From contig NZ_JACSZW010000002.1 in the NCBI RefSeq assembly GCF_014472395.1, positions 62,001 to 126,000 of the forward strand: DNA of 64,000 nucleotides, in the 5' to 3' direction. A program made the position numbers and the translations under genes. Shown piece by piece: positions 53,635-63,172 of the stretch (position 1 is its first letter; each line of letters begins with the position of its first letter). The notes below the pieces were generated by a model, which was given only the letters and a program-made list of their open reading frames with translations, did no database searches and was not told the origin of the DNA. Source of the DNA: Pedobacter sp. N36a. GTDB lineage: Bacteria; Bacteroidota; Bacteroidia; Sphingobacteriales; Sphingobacteriaceae.

Positions 53635-54393
53635 ATGAAAACTTATAAATTTCAATATATACTATTCATCAGCCTGCTGTGCTTTGCTATTGTTTCCTGC
53701 AAAAAAACAGAAGAAGCACCGGTACTTACGCATCTCACGCTATTTAATGCGATGCCTGGGGAGCTCAGGCTGTTGCCTAGCTTTAGAGGAACCGAACCTT
53801 TAAATCGCTATTATGATGCTACACTATTTTATTATGGGTCCTTTAATTTAGTTGGCAAATATGCAATTACCAAAGAAGATCAGCCGCTTGCAATTTACAG
53901 CTACCCAGATACCCTGGTGCCTAGTAAACCGCTATTTGACCTTCAGCTTAAATTAAAAAAAGGCAGTATCAATACGTTATATTTTCTAGGGAAAAAGGAG
54001 GCTCCTGATTACCTGCTGGACACTTATCTTCCGCCTGCGCATCAGGCAGCAGACAGTACATTTGGCGTTCGCTTTATGAATCTTTCTTATGGAAGTCAAC
54101 CTGTCAGTGTGTACCTGATTAAGGATGGGGAACGTAAAGAAGTGGAAGGATTGGCTTATAAAGACAGGACTGACTTTAAAAGTTATACTGCAACTTTAGA
54201 AACCGGCAACTATACCTTTGAATTCCGTGATCAGGCTACACAGCAGCTCCTTGCGAGTTATACCACGGCAGAATTTGGAAAGCCTTCTGAGAACAAATGG
54301 CGATTCAGGAATTTTACCATTGCCCTGATTGGCTTGCCTGGGGAAAGTTCCGAGCTGCTGAAACAAAAAACCTTTTTGTTCGACAACTATTAA
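53635..54393 (+). CDS. DUF4397-like lipoprotein
   Basis: 252 residues. Signal peptide with lipobox and Cys22 (AIVSCKKT). The mature part looks like two beta-sandwich domains, each starting with a strand like LTLFNAMPGELRL or VRFMNLSYGSQPVSVYL, as in DUF4397 proteins. Such lipoproteins stand behind many SusCD pairs and are thought to be accessory surface binders. A 9-base-stem hairpin follows the stop, and the ABC transporter genes begin 61 bases later. Confidence 0.78.
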   Translation: MKTYKFQYILFISLLCFAIVSCKKTEEAPVLTHLTLFNAMPGELRLLPSFRGTEPLNRYYDATLFYYGSFNLVGKYAITKEDQPLAIYSYPDTLVPSKPLFDLQLKLKKGSINTLYFLGKKEAPDYLLDTYLPPAHQAADSTFGVRFMNLSYGSQPVSVYLIKDGERKEVEGLAYKDRTDFKSYTATLETGNYTFEFRDQATQQLLASYTTAEFGKPSENKWRFRNFTIALIGLPGESSELLKQKTFLFDNY

Positions 54394-54401
54394 CACACCA
54401 A

Positions 54402-54423
54402 AGCAGGCTTTATTAAGCCTGCT
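54402..54423 (+). terminator. Hairpin between the SusCD part and the ABC/MutS part
   Basis: AGCAGGCTT pairs perfectly with AAGCCTGCT around the loop TATT, 8 bases after the lipoprotein stop. The downstream CTTCAATACATTTTCT is only moderately T-rich, so it may act as a partial terminator that lowers expression of the ABC/MutS genes relative to SusCD. Confidence 0.6.
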
Positions 54424-54454
54424 CTTCAATACATTTTCTTAATCCAATTTAACT

Positions 54455-55378
54455 ATGGAACCAATCGTTCGTATTAGCGGTTTGTCGCATCGTTATAGTA
54501 CCAGCTGGGCTATACGTGACATCAATATTGAGATCCCAAGGAGTGGGATTGTAGGCTTATTAGGCTCCAATGGAGCAGGTAAATCTACAACCATGAATAT
54601 TCTTTGCGGCGTACTGTCACAAACCGCAGGAGAAGTCATCATCAATGGGATCAACCTGAGTAAAGAGCCGGAACGGGCTAAACAGGAAATCGGATTTTTA
54701 CCGCAGACTCCTCCGCTGTATATGGATTTAACGATAGATGAGTACCTCAGACATTGTGGGATTCTGCGTTCTATAGATAGCAAAAAGCTGAAATTTGCCA
54801 TGGATGAAGTGAAAGAGCGCTGTGGGTTGACACAGATCAGCAAGCGATTGATCAAGAATTTATCCGGTGGTTTTAAGCAAAGGGTAGGGATTGCTCAGGC
54901 CATCATTCACCATCCAAAACTGGTGGTATTTGATGAGCCCACCAATGGACTGGATCCCAACCAGATCATTGAAGTCCGAGGTCTCATCAAAGACATTGCC
55001 ACAGAACGTGCAGTGATTCTTTCTACTCACGTGCTGACGGAAGTACAGTACCTCTGTAAGCAGATCGTGATGATTGAAAGCGGCAGGATTGTGTTTTCAG
55101 ATACCATGGAAGCTTTCGACAATTATGTGGCACCACACAGCATGATGGCGCTGATGGAAAATGCGCCTGCGGTTGATGCATTGCTGGCTATTGAAGGGAT
55201 TACCAGAGTAGAATACCTCACTGAAAAACAGCTCAGACTCTATTTTAATGGCGATCGCAGCATCTCTGAAACGCTGGTGCTGGAAAGTGCAAAGCAAGGA
55301 TGGCGATTGCGCGAGCTGAATATGGAGAAGAGTTCATTAGATGAAACCTTTGCCCAATTGTCCAGATTCTCTAATTAA
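54455..55378 (+). CDS. ABC transporter ATP-binding protein (GldA-like)
   Basis: 307 residues, cytoplasmic. Walker A GSNGAGKST at 37-45, Q-loop region PQTPPLYMDLTIDEYL, signature LSGGFKQRVGIAQ, Walker B LVVFDEPTNGLDP and H-loop STHVLTEVQYLC. The C-terminal 70 residues are an accessory domain as in GldA and other ABC-2 exporters. It should power the permease encoded 14 bases downstream; it may also serve the second permease at 63173, since no other ATPase is visible in the window. Confidence 0.95.
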   Translation: MEPIVRISGLSHRYSTSWAIRDINIEIPRSGIVGLLGSNGAGKSTTMNILCGVLSQTAGEVIINGINLSKEPERAKQEIGFLPQTPPLYMDLTIDEYLRHCGILRSIDSKKLKFAMDEVKERCGLTQISKRLIKNLSGGFKQRVGIAQAIIHHPKLVVFDEPTNGLDPNQIIEVRGLIKDIATERAVILSTHVLTEVQYLCKQIVMIESGRIVFSDTMEAFDNYVAPHSMMALMENAPAVDALLAIEGITRVEYLTEKQLRLYFNGDRSISETLVLESAKQGWRLRELNMEKSSLDETFAQLSRFSN

Positions 55379-55392
55379 GTACGACCACACAA

Positions 55393-57702
55393 ATGAAAAA
55401 AATAGTACAAATAGCCAGACTGGAATTGAGCCTGCTATTTTATTCCCCAATAGCCTGGCTGCTCATTATGATCCTGTTCCTGCAAATGAGCTTTGACTTG
55501 ATTCCGGCGATAGACGAAATACAACATATCCAGCAATACATTCCTGCTTTTTCTTTCCTGACGGATAAATTTTTTACCATCAGTATCAAAGTAGGGAACC
55601 TTCCATATGGGATCTTTTTTGGCATTCTTTCCAGCTTGTATTTATATACTCCTCTGGTGACGATGGGAATGATCAGCAGGGAAACCAGCAGCGGGACGAT
55701 TAAATTGCTGTACTCCTCGCCAGTAAAATTGAGCCAGATCGTTTACGGGAAGTTTCTTGCCATGCTGGTATATAACCTGGTGATCATTGCTTTAATGGGG
55801 CTTTTCCTGATTGTCGGGATTTTATTTATTGAGAATTTCGACTATCCGCACCCATTGGTGGCCTTATTGGTTACTTTTTTACTGTTGAGCACTTATGCGG
55901 CAATCGGGATATTTATGTCCAGCTTAACCACTTATCAGGTGGTAGCAGCAATCTGTACTTTCGCCCTGCTGGCATTTATGAATTACATCGGTAATTTCGG
56001 ACAAAGTCTGGATTTTGTGCGCGACCTGACTTACAGTCTTTCCATGCCAAGCAGAGCGGAACGTATGGTTGCCGGCCTTTTGAATAGTCGTGATGTGATC
56101 TATTACCTGGTGGTTGCAGGAATTTTTCTCGGTTTTACGATTGTTAAATTACAGCTGGGTAGAGTCAGCAAACCATTTCTTTATCATGCGGGCAGGTATC
56201 TGCTGGTATTGATCATTGGCTTGTCGGTCGCGTATCTAAGTTCTCGTCAGCCTGCAATTGTCTATTATGATGCGACCTATACAAAAGTCAATACCATTGT
56301 TCCAGCCACTCAGGAGATTTTAAAAGCCATGGGCGAGGAGCCATTGGAAGTGACCGCTTATGTGAATGGCCTACATGGTTCCTATAGTTTTGCGGCACCT
56401 GCTGGCCGTATTCCGGCCACCGCACGCTGGGAACCTTACCTGCGTTTCAAATCTAATATCAACCTGAAATGGGTTTATTATTATGATTATCGCGATCCTC
56501 AGTTCTATATCTTGAATCAGGGGAAAAGCTTAAAAACATTATTCTCAGAACGTGCCAAGGCATTCGAGATGGATACTGCTGGATTTTTAAATCCGCAAGA
56601 GATCCGTAAACAGGTAGACTTGCGCGGCGAAAATGACAGGCTGGTATTCCAGCTGAAATATAAAGGTAAAACCACTTTCCTAAGGACTTTTGATGATGCT
56701 ACTTTCTGGCCGGGAGAGCCTGAAGTCGCAGCAGCGATGAAACGGTTAATTGTGACTCCTCCAAAAGTTGTTTTTGCAACAGATGGCTATCAGCGGAGCA
56801 TGGATAAATTGGGCGACAGGGATTATAAAATGTTGGCAAATAATAAATTTGGCAGATCCTCGATGATCAATATTGGCTTTGATATAGACAGTGTTTCTTT
56901 GGAGAATAGCGAGATTCCAAGTGACATTGCCACATTGGTAATTGGTGATCCCAGAGTTCAGTTTAGTCCGGCTGCAAAAGCCAAACTTCAGAAATATATA
57001 GCAGATGGTGGTAACCTGTTGATGGCAGGAGAGCCAGGTAAACAATCCATAGTAAATCCTTTACTGGATTCCCTGGGCGTAAAAATGTTGGAAGGAACTC
57101 TTGTGCAAAGCAGTACAGACTTTTCTTATGGATTGGTGACGCCAACATTTGCCGCTGCGGCAGTCACCATGGCGGCTGATTTAGAAAAAGCTTACAAAGA
57201 AAAGGCGAAAATAGCGATGCCTGGCGCAGCAGCGTTAAGCGATCAGCATATCGAGGCTTTCCAAGTCCAACCGCTTTTAATGACCAATGAAAAGATCGCC
57301 TGGATTAAAAACGGACAGTTTGTACTGGATTCTGCGGCTTTAATGTTCGATGCGAAAAGCGGTGATCAAAAAGGTGCTTTTCCTACTGCATTGATGCTGA
57401 CCAGGAAATTGAAGAATAAGGAACAACGGATTATAGTGGCCGGCGATGCTGATTTCTTTAGCAATAAAGAATTGACCAGGAGTAATATAGAGGTGCTGAA
57501 CGGGACTTTTGGCATCAGCTTTTTCAGCTGGTTTGCCCACCAGGAATTCCCTGTAAATATGTCCCGTTCAGAATCCAGAGATAACAAATTACTGCTGACG
57601 AAAACTGGCGTCGGCACTTTAGAAATATTGTATTATGGGCTGATTCCAGGCACCATACTCCTGTTCGGAATGGTGCTGCTGATTCGCAGAAAACGTAAAT
57701 AA
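55393..57702 (+). CDS. Fused ABC-2 permease and GldG-type auxiliary protein
   Basis: 769 residues. Residues 1-250 form an ABC-2 (GldF-like) permease with about six membrane segments; the ETSSGTIKLLYSSPV loop is characteristic. A linker helix leads to a GldG-type periplasmic domain (about 290-720), with KVNTIVPATQEILKAMGEEPLEVTAYV near its start and IADGGNLLMAGEPG in its core, and a final membrane helix before a basic tail (IRRKRK). GldF and GldG are separate proteins in gliding bacteria; here they are one chain. The MutS gene starts 2 bases after the stop. Confidence 0.9.
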   Translation: MKKIVQIARLELSLLFYSPIAWLLIMILFLQMSFDLIPAIDEIQHIQQYIPAFSFLTDKFFTISIKVGNLPYGIFFGILSSLYLYTPLVTMGMISRETSSGTIKLLYSSPVKLSQIVYGKFLAMLVYNLVIIALMGLFLIVGILFIENFDYPHPLVALLVTFLLLSTYAAIGIFMSSLTTYQVVAAICTFALLAFMNYIGNFGQSLDFVRDLTYSLSMPSRAERMVAGLLNSRDVIYYLVVAGIFLGFTIVKLQLGRVSKPFLYHAGRYLLVLIIGLSVAYLSSRQPAIVYYDATYTKVNTIVPATQEILKAMGEEPLEVTAYVNGLHGSYSFAAPAGRIPATARWEPYLRFKSNINLKWVYYYDYRDPQFYILNQGKSLKTLFSERAKAFEMDTAGFLNPQEIRKQVDLRGENDRLVFQLKYKGKTTFLRTFDDATFWPGEPEVAAAMKRLIVTPPKVVFATDGYQRSMDKLGDRDYKMLANNKFGRSSMINIGFDIDSVSLENSEIPSDIATLVIGDPRVQFSPAAKAKLQKYIADGGNLLMAGEPGKQSIVNPLLDSLGVKMLEGTLVQSSTDFSYGLVTPTFAAAAVTMAADLEKAYKEKAKIAMPGAAALSDQHIEAFQVQPLLMTNEKIAWIKNGQFVLDSAALMFDAKSGDQKGAFPTALMLTRKLKNKEQRIIVAGDADFFSNKELTRSNIEVLNGTFGISFFSWFAHQEFPVNMSRSESRDNKLLLTKTGVGTLEILYYGLIPGTILLFGMVLLIRRKRK

Positions 57703-57704
57703 TT

Positions 57705-60371
57705 ATGAGCTTTATAACTGATAAACAAACGATCGATGATCTGAATATCTTCTCCAAATCTGGGAGTGATTCGATCTACCATATTTTTAATAAAACCTAT
57801 ACCCAAGGTGGGGCTGCACTACTGGAAGACCTGTTTCGAAATCCGCTTTCGGATGAGAAACTGATCAATGAAAGGGTGGCCATCCTACGGTATTTTCAGG
57901 GAAATAAAGCTGTTTTTCCTTTGCAGGGAAACCGTTTTGAAGAAGCAGAAAGATACCTGGCCAATACTGATCCCCGCAGCCGCCTTTCTAACCAGGGCTT
58001 TAGCATGGCAGATTTTAAAGCGGCCGGAGAAAGTGTCACCGCATTAACGGAAATCTTACAGGGATTGAGAAGCTTTATGCTGGAAATTCAGCCAAAAGTG
58101 ACCGATCATCCCTACGGTAAAGAAGTAGAAAAAATCCTGGAACTTGTGAATTCCAGAGCATTGGAAATTATATTTACAGACCATGGAAAGGGCAAAATCT
58201 CTTCCGGTAAAATTGTAGAATACGACAATATTTTACGCTTTCAGCAGCGTCCGCTGATGGAGAAAATCCTGCAGCACATTTACCACCTGGATGTATATAT
58301 TTCTATAGCCAGGGTAGCTGAGGAACGAGGTTACAGCTTTGCTACGGCATTAAAGCGTGATGCCAACCGATTAAAGCTGATAGGTTTAGGTCATCCATTG
58401 CTGAATAAACCGGTGACCAATGCTTTGGAGATGACGCCAGACAGCAATATTGTATTCCTCACCGGAGCCAATATGGCGGGCAAGTCTACCTTTATGAAAT
58501 CACTTAGCATTGCAATGTACCTTGCACATCTTGGTTTCCCAATTGCGGCAAAGCAAATGGAGTTTTCCGTATGTGATGGCATGTACACCACCATTAACCT
58601 GCCGGATAACCTGGCCATGGGTGCCAGTCATTTCTATGCAGAAGTACTGAGGGTAAAAAAAGTAGCGGTTGAACTTGGTGCCGGAAAGAACCTGTTTGTT
58701 GTGTTTGATGAGCTGTTTCGTGGAACCAATGTGAAGGATGCTTATGAAGGGACGATTGCCATTATGGAAGCATTTGCTGGTAAGCCGCATTCGTTATTTG
58801 TGATTTCTACACACATTATGGAAGCTGGAGCGGTCTTACAGCAGAAATGTAATCACATGATTTTCCGCTATTTGCCTACCCGAATGGAAAATGGAAAACC
58901 AGTTTATACCTATACGCTAACGGAAGGGATTACCGACGATAGACATGGGATGATCATCATCAACAATGAAGGTGTATTAGAGCTGATCAGCGGTAAAAAA
59001 GAAGCTAAAAAAACACAGGCCAATCTTACTGCTGATCAGCAAACTATTGAGGATCTGAATTTGCAGGGAAAGTTCAAACAGCAATCTGTCTACAGTCTGT
59101 TTAATCGCCTGCAAACCAGGGGTGGAGAGCAGGTACTGGAAGGTATGTTTGCACAGCCTTTGAATCATCCAGAACTGATCAATAAACGCAGTGCTTTATT
59201 CGCTTTTTTCCAGCAGCACCGGGTGGTTTTTCCAGTGATCCGCTCACAGGTGGAGTCGATGGAAGATTATTTAGCCGGAGGAGCAGGCGCAGCATTGCCA
59301 AGCGTGGCCTGGAGCATCTTTACTAAGAAATTTCAGCAAACGCTATTCCATAGTGCAGCGCTACTGCAATTACAAGCCGGACAATCTGTAACAATTGAAG
59401 TTTTACAAGCATTTCAGGAGTTCTTCGCTGAGCTGAAAGGAAAAGCTGGTGTTGGCGTGTATCAGCAAAATCTGGATACGGCCATAAATATCCTTCAGGA
59501 TGCCAGGTTACAGGCTATTCTTACTAAAGGAGCGGAGCAGCCTTCCTTGATCCAGCTGATCAAAAACGATCATGTCATTCGTCATGCGATGATGAACCAG
59601 ATGGAAACATTGCTGAAACTCATTTATGAACTGGATGTATTTGCAGGTGTAGCCGCAGTTGCCGCCGAAAATGATTTTGTGTATGCTACAGCATTACCTG
59701 GCGATCAAATGGTCTTGAATATGCAGGCTTTCCGCCATCCCGGATTGAGGAATGGGATTGCGAATAACCTGCATTTAACGAAGGATCGCAACGTCCTGTT
59801 TTTAACCGGTGCAAACATGGCCGGGAAATCTACCTTCATGAAGTCTATGGGAATCGCTGTTTACCTCGCCCACATGGGTTTCCCTGTAGCAGCAAAAAGC
59901 ATGGTGTTTTCAGTGAAAGATGGTTTATTCTCTTCGATCAACGTTTCCGATAATCTGGATATGGGTTACAGCCATTTTTATGCAGAAGTATTGCGCACTA
60001 AAACTGTGGCCAAAGCCGTAAGCGAATCCCTGGATCTTTACGTTCTTTTTGATGAGTTGTTTAAAGGAACCAACGTAAAAGATGCTTACGACGCCACATT
60101 AGCGGTTACAAAAGCTTTTGCAGCAAATAGGAACAGTTTCTTTGTGGTCTCTACACACATTATTGAAGTGGGAGAAGCGTTAGGAAAAGAATGTGATAAC
60201 CTGCAATTCTCTTTCTTGCCTACGGTCATGAAAGATGGCGTTCCTACCTATCCGTATACACTGGCCTCCGGTATTACTACCGACAGACAGGGTATGATCA
60301 TCATTGAAAACGAAAAGATTGTGGACATCATTAAAGCCAACGATCAGGTCATTCAAAAATCTTCTTTATAA
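57705..60371 (+). CDS. Double-length MutS-family ATPase (two tandem MutS cores)
   Basis: 888 residues, two similar halves of about 440. Each half has a helical clamp-like region, then a MutS-type ATPase: Walker A GANMAGKST at 254 and again at 702, followed by NLAMGASHFYAEVLR / NLDMGYSHFYAEVLR, Walker B LFVVFDELFRGTN / LYVLFDELFKGTN, and STHIMEAG / STHIIEVG. Both ATP sites look intact. Neither half has the mismatch-binding N-terminal domain, so mismatch repair is unlikely. The two halves could pair within one chain, as MutS dimers do between chains. It lies 2 bases after the permease and 7 bases before the M16 gene. Role unknown. Confidence 0.93.
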   Translation: MSFITDKQTIDDLNIFSKSGSDSIYHIFNKTYTQGGAALLEDLFRNPLSDEKLINERVAILRYFQGNKAVFPLQGNRFEEAERYLANTDPRSRLSNQGFSMADFKAAGESVTALTEILQGLRSFMLEIQPKVTDHPYGKEVEKILELVNSRALEIIFTDHGKGKISSGKIVEYDNILRFQQRPLMEKILQHIYHLDVYISIARVAEERGYSFATALKRDANRLKLIGLGHPLLNKPVTNALEMTPDSNIVFLTGANMAGKSTFMKSLSIAMYLAHLGFPIAAKQMEFSVCDGMYTTINLPDNLAMGASHFYAEVLRVKKVAVELGAGKNLFVVFDELFRGTNVKDAYEGTIAIMEAFAGKPHSLFVISTHIMEAGAVLQQKCNHMIFRYLPTRMENGKPVYTYTLTEGITDDRHGMIIINNEGVLELISGKKEAKKTQANLTADQQTIEDLNLQGKFKQQSVYSLFNRLQTRGGEQVLEGMFAQPLNHPELINKRSALFAFFQQHRVVFPVIRSQVESMEDYLAGGAGAALPSVAWSIFTKKFQQTLFHSAALLQLQAGQSVTIEVLQAFQEFFAELKGKAGVGVYQQNLDTAINILQDARLQAILTKGAEQPSLIQLIKNDHVIRHAMMNQMETLLKLIYELDVFAGVAAVAAENDFVYATALPGDQMVLNMQAFRHPGLRNGIANNLHLTKDRNVLFLTGANMAGKSTFMKSMGIAVYLAHMGFPVAAKSMVFSVKDGLFSSINVSDNLDMGYSHFYAEVLRTKTVAKAVSESLDLYVLFDELFKGTNVKDAYDATLAVTKAFAANRNSFFVVSTHIIEVGEALGKECDNLQFSFLPTVMKDGVPTYPYTLASGITTDRQGMIIIENEKIVDIIKANDQVIQKSSL

Positions 60372-60378
60372 GCGTATC

Positions 60379-63162
60379 ATGTTCATCAAATATAAATATT
60401 TAAGCTTTTTATTTCTTGCGGCGCTTTGTATTCCTTTTGCCTGTAAAACGACGAAGGAAGCACAATTGCTGCTGCTGGATCCAGAAGTAAGAATGGGTAA
60501 ACTCCCGAATGGTTTTACCTATTACATCCGTAAAAATAAAACACCGGAAAAAAGGGTGACCATGTACCTGGCCAATAAAGTGGGCTCTATTCTGGAAACA
60601 GATCAGCAAAGGGGGATAGCCCATTTTGTAGAGCACATGAACTTTAATGGAACCAAGCATTTTCCTAAGAAAGAACTCTCCAATTACCTGGAAAAATCAG
60701 GGATACGTTTTGGTGCAGATATCAATGCCAATACTGGTTTTGATGAAACAGTATACCAGCTTCCTTTGCCTTCGGATAACCCGGAATTGCTAGCTAATGG
60801 CCTGCAAATTATGCGAGACTGGGCGCAGGATGCTAATATGGCAGCGGAAGACGTGGAACGTGAACGTCATGTGATCCTGGAAGAAAAACGTTTCCGTCAG
60901 GGAATATCACAGCGTTATCTAGAGAAAAGTGTTCCCTTTTATACCAATGATTCCCGTTATGGTTCACGTTTACCTATCGGAACAGAAGAAGTATTGCTAA
61001 AGGTGAGCCCAGAAGAAATCCGCAGTTTTTATAAGGAATGGTATCGTCCGGATCTTCAGGCAATTTTGGTAGTCGGAGATGTGGATGTAGACCAGATGGA
61101 AAAAGACATCAAGGCCAAATTCTCAGACTTGAAAAATCCGGAAAATGCAAAAGAACGTCCGGTTTATCGTGTTGGCCTGACCGGTAAAAACCAATATATG
61201 CAGTTCATAGATGCAGACCTCACTGGAGTTTCCTTAGACATCATGAAGAAACAGCTGGCGGATACCATCAGAACCAACGCAGATTACCGTGAGGATCTGA
61301 AGAAAAAATTGCTGGCGGAACTGGTGAGCATCCGGTTTAGAAGACTACCGATTGTCGGTTTTACCCCGCTTTCAGGTGGAATAACCTCCTTATCTGTGAA
61401 CCTGAGCACTAAGCCAGGAGAAACCGAGCAGGCATTGAAAAGTGTATGGCTCGAACTTCGTCAGATGGAGGAACAAGGTTTTACAAAGTCAGAATTGGAA
61501 AGGGTTAAAAAAGCCTATAAATTCCAAATGGATGAAGCTTTGAGAGAAAAAGATAAGACCAGTTCTGAAGTATTGATCAAACCTTATCTTCAGCATTTCT
61601 TAAGGGGCAATGCTTCACCTGGTATGATTCAAGAGTCGGAACTGACCAAAGAATTACTTCCGGAAATCTCATTGGATGAAATCAATGACTTGATGAAGGA
61701 GTATATGAAAGCGGAGAATCGGGACATTATTGTGAAATCCTCCGCTTACAATAAAACATTTCTTCCAGATGAAGCGACCCTGCTGAAATGGATAGAAAGT
61801 GTATATACGCAAACCTTACCAGCTGTAGAGGAGGAGGAATTAGACCTGCCGCTGCTGAGACAAGCACCTGTTCCAGGAAAGATTACCGCTGTAGAAGAAG
61901 TTAAAAAAGCTGGTATTCAAAAGATTAAGCTGAGCAACGGCATGACGGTATTGTTGAAAAAAACAGACTTTCAGAATGATCAGATCCTGATCAAAGGCTT
62001 TGCAGCAGGAGGAACTTCTTTATCTGGCGATGCGGATTATGAAAGCGCCTTGAATGCGGCAAATATTATTGCTGCGGCCGGTGCTGGTAATTATGATGCC
62101 CTGCAGCTGGGGAAAATCATGACCGGAAGAAAGGTGCAGTTGAGCCCTTTTATACTGGATCAGTATCAGGGATTTAACGGCAGAACCTCGGAAGAAGACT
62201 TGCCAGCTACGCTGGAGCTGCTGCATGCTTATTTTATGGAACCCCGCAAGGATGAGGAGTCTTTTCAAATGCTGATCGGAAGAGCAAAAGAGCAGCTGAT
62301 CAATAAAGAAGATAATCGATCACAAGTGTTTATGGACAGCGTGAACCTGGTTTTGGGAAATTACAGCAGTCGTAAAAAGCCGCAAAGCATCAGTCGCCTG
62401 GAATCGATCAAGCTAGATCGTGCCTTTGAGATTTACAAAGCACGTTTTGCCAACGCTGCTGCTTTTACCTTCCTTTTTGTAGGTAATATCGATCCCGAAA
62501 AAGTTAAACCTTTATTGGAAAAATACCTGGGCTCCCTACCTTCGAAAGGAGCAGTTGAAAAGGCTAAGGATCTTGGAATTAATATCCCTGCCGGTCGGAT
62601 TGCTAAAACCGTATATAAAGGCACAGAGCAGAAATCAAGTGTGATCTTAGCCAATTCAGGTGATTTCGACTACAATTTTGAGAACACAATTAAAATGAAT
62701 GCAATAGCGGATGCCTTAACTATTCGTCTGACGCGGCGTCTTCGTGATCAGGAGGGAGGAACTTATACCCCGAATGTGCAACTGAGTTTATCCAAATATC
62801 CAAAGAGTAGGTTTGCTATGGTCATTTCCTTCGACTGTGCACCGAAAAATGTAGAGAAACTGACTGCTTCTGTGCAGGATGAATTGAACAAAATGAGAAC
62901 ATCAGGCCCTTCTCCGGAAAATCTACAGAAGTTTAAAGCCGCGCGTAAAGTGGGACTGGAAACAGGTGCCAGAAACAATGAATTCTGGATGGATTACCTG
63001 GCTTCCCAGCTGATGAACAACGAACCCTTGACACAGTTTTATGATTATGATGCAGCTTTAAATCACATCAGCACAAAGTCAGTTCAGGAAGCTGCTGCAA
63101 AATACATTCAGGATAAAAACTATGTGAAACTGGTTTTAATGCCGGAAAAAACTAACCCTTGA
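60379..63162 (+). CDS. M16-family zinc metallopeptidase lipoprotein
   Basis: 927 residues from the ATG at 60379; the frame opens earlier inside MutS, but only this start gives a signal peptide with a lipobox (LCIPFACKT, Cys20). The inverted zinc motif is intact: H82-F-V-E-H86 in GIAHFVEHMNFNG, with ERERHVILEEKRFRQ as the acidic ligand region. A second, inactive-looking half follows, as usual in this family. It is anchored in the envelope and probably degrades peptides. It differs from the other M16 (4772) in being a lipoprotein and lacking the charged insertion. Confidence 0.94.
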   Translation: MFIKYKYLSFLFLAALCIPFACKTTKEAQLLLLDPEVRMGKLPNGFTYYIRKNKTPEKRVTMYLANKVGSILETDQQRGIAHFVEHMNFNGTKHFPKKELSNYLEKSGIRFGADINANTGFDETVYQLPLPSDNPELLANGLQIMRDWAQDANMAAEDVERERHVILEEKRFRQGISQRYLEKSVPFYTNDSRYGSRLPIGTEEVLLKVSPEEIRSFYKEWYRPDLQAILVVGDVDVDQMEKDIKAKFSDLKNPENAKERPVYRVGLTGKNQYMQFIDADLTGVSLDIMKKQLADTIRTNADYREDLKKKLLAELVSIRFRRLPIVGFTPLSGGITSLSVNLSTKPGETEQALKSVWLELRQMEEQGFTKSELERVKKAYKFQMDEALREKDKTSSEVLIKPYLQHFLRGNASPGMIQESELTKELLPEISLDEINDLMKEYMKAENRDIIVKSSAYNKTFLPDEATLLKWIESVYTQTLPAVEEEELDLPLLRQAPVPGKITAVEEVKKAGIQKIKLSNGMTVLLKKTDFQNDQILIKGFAAGGTSLSGDADYESALNAANIIAAAGAGNYDALQLGKIMTGRKVQLSPFILDQYQGFNGRTSEEDLPATLELLHAYFMEPRKDEESFQMLIGRAKEQLINKEDNRSQVFMDSVNLVLGNYSSRKKPQSISRLESIKLDRAFEIYKARFANAAAFTFLFVGNIDPEKVKPLLEKYLGSLPSKGAVEKAKDLGINIPAGRIAKTVYKGTEQKSSVILANSGDFDYNFENTIKMNAIADALTIRLTRRLRDQEGGTYTPNVQLSLSKYPKSRFAMVISFDCAPKNVEKLTASVQDELNKMRTSGPSPENLQKFKAARKVGLETGARNNEFWMDYLASQLMNNEPLTQFYDYDAALNHISTKSVQEAAAKYIQDKNYVKLVLMPEKTNP

Positions 63163-63172
63163 TTATAAGAAT

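Noticed and set aside
57705..60371. MutS protein as the mismatch-repair enzyme MutS
   Set aside because: Neither half has the mismatch-binding N-terminal domain, and the gene context is transport and peptidase, not repair.
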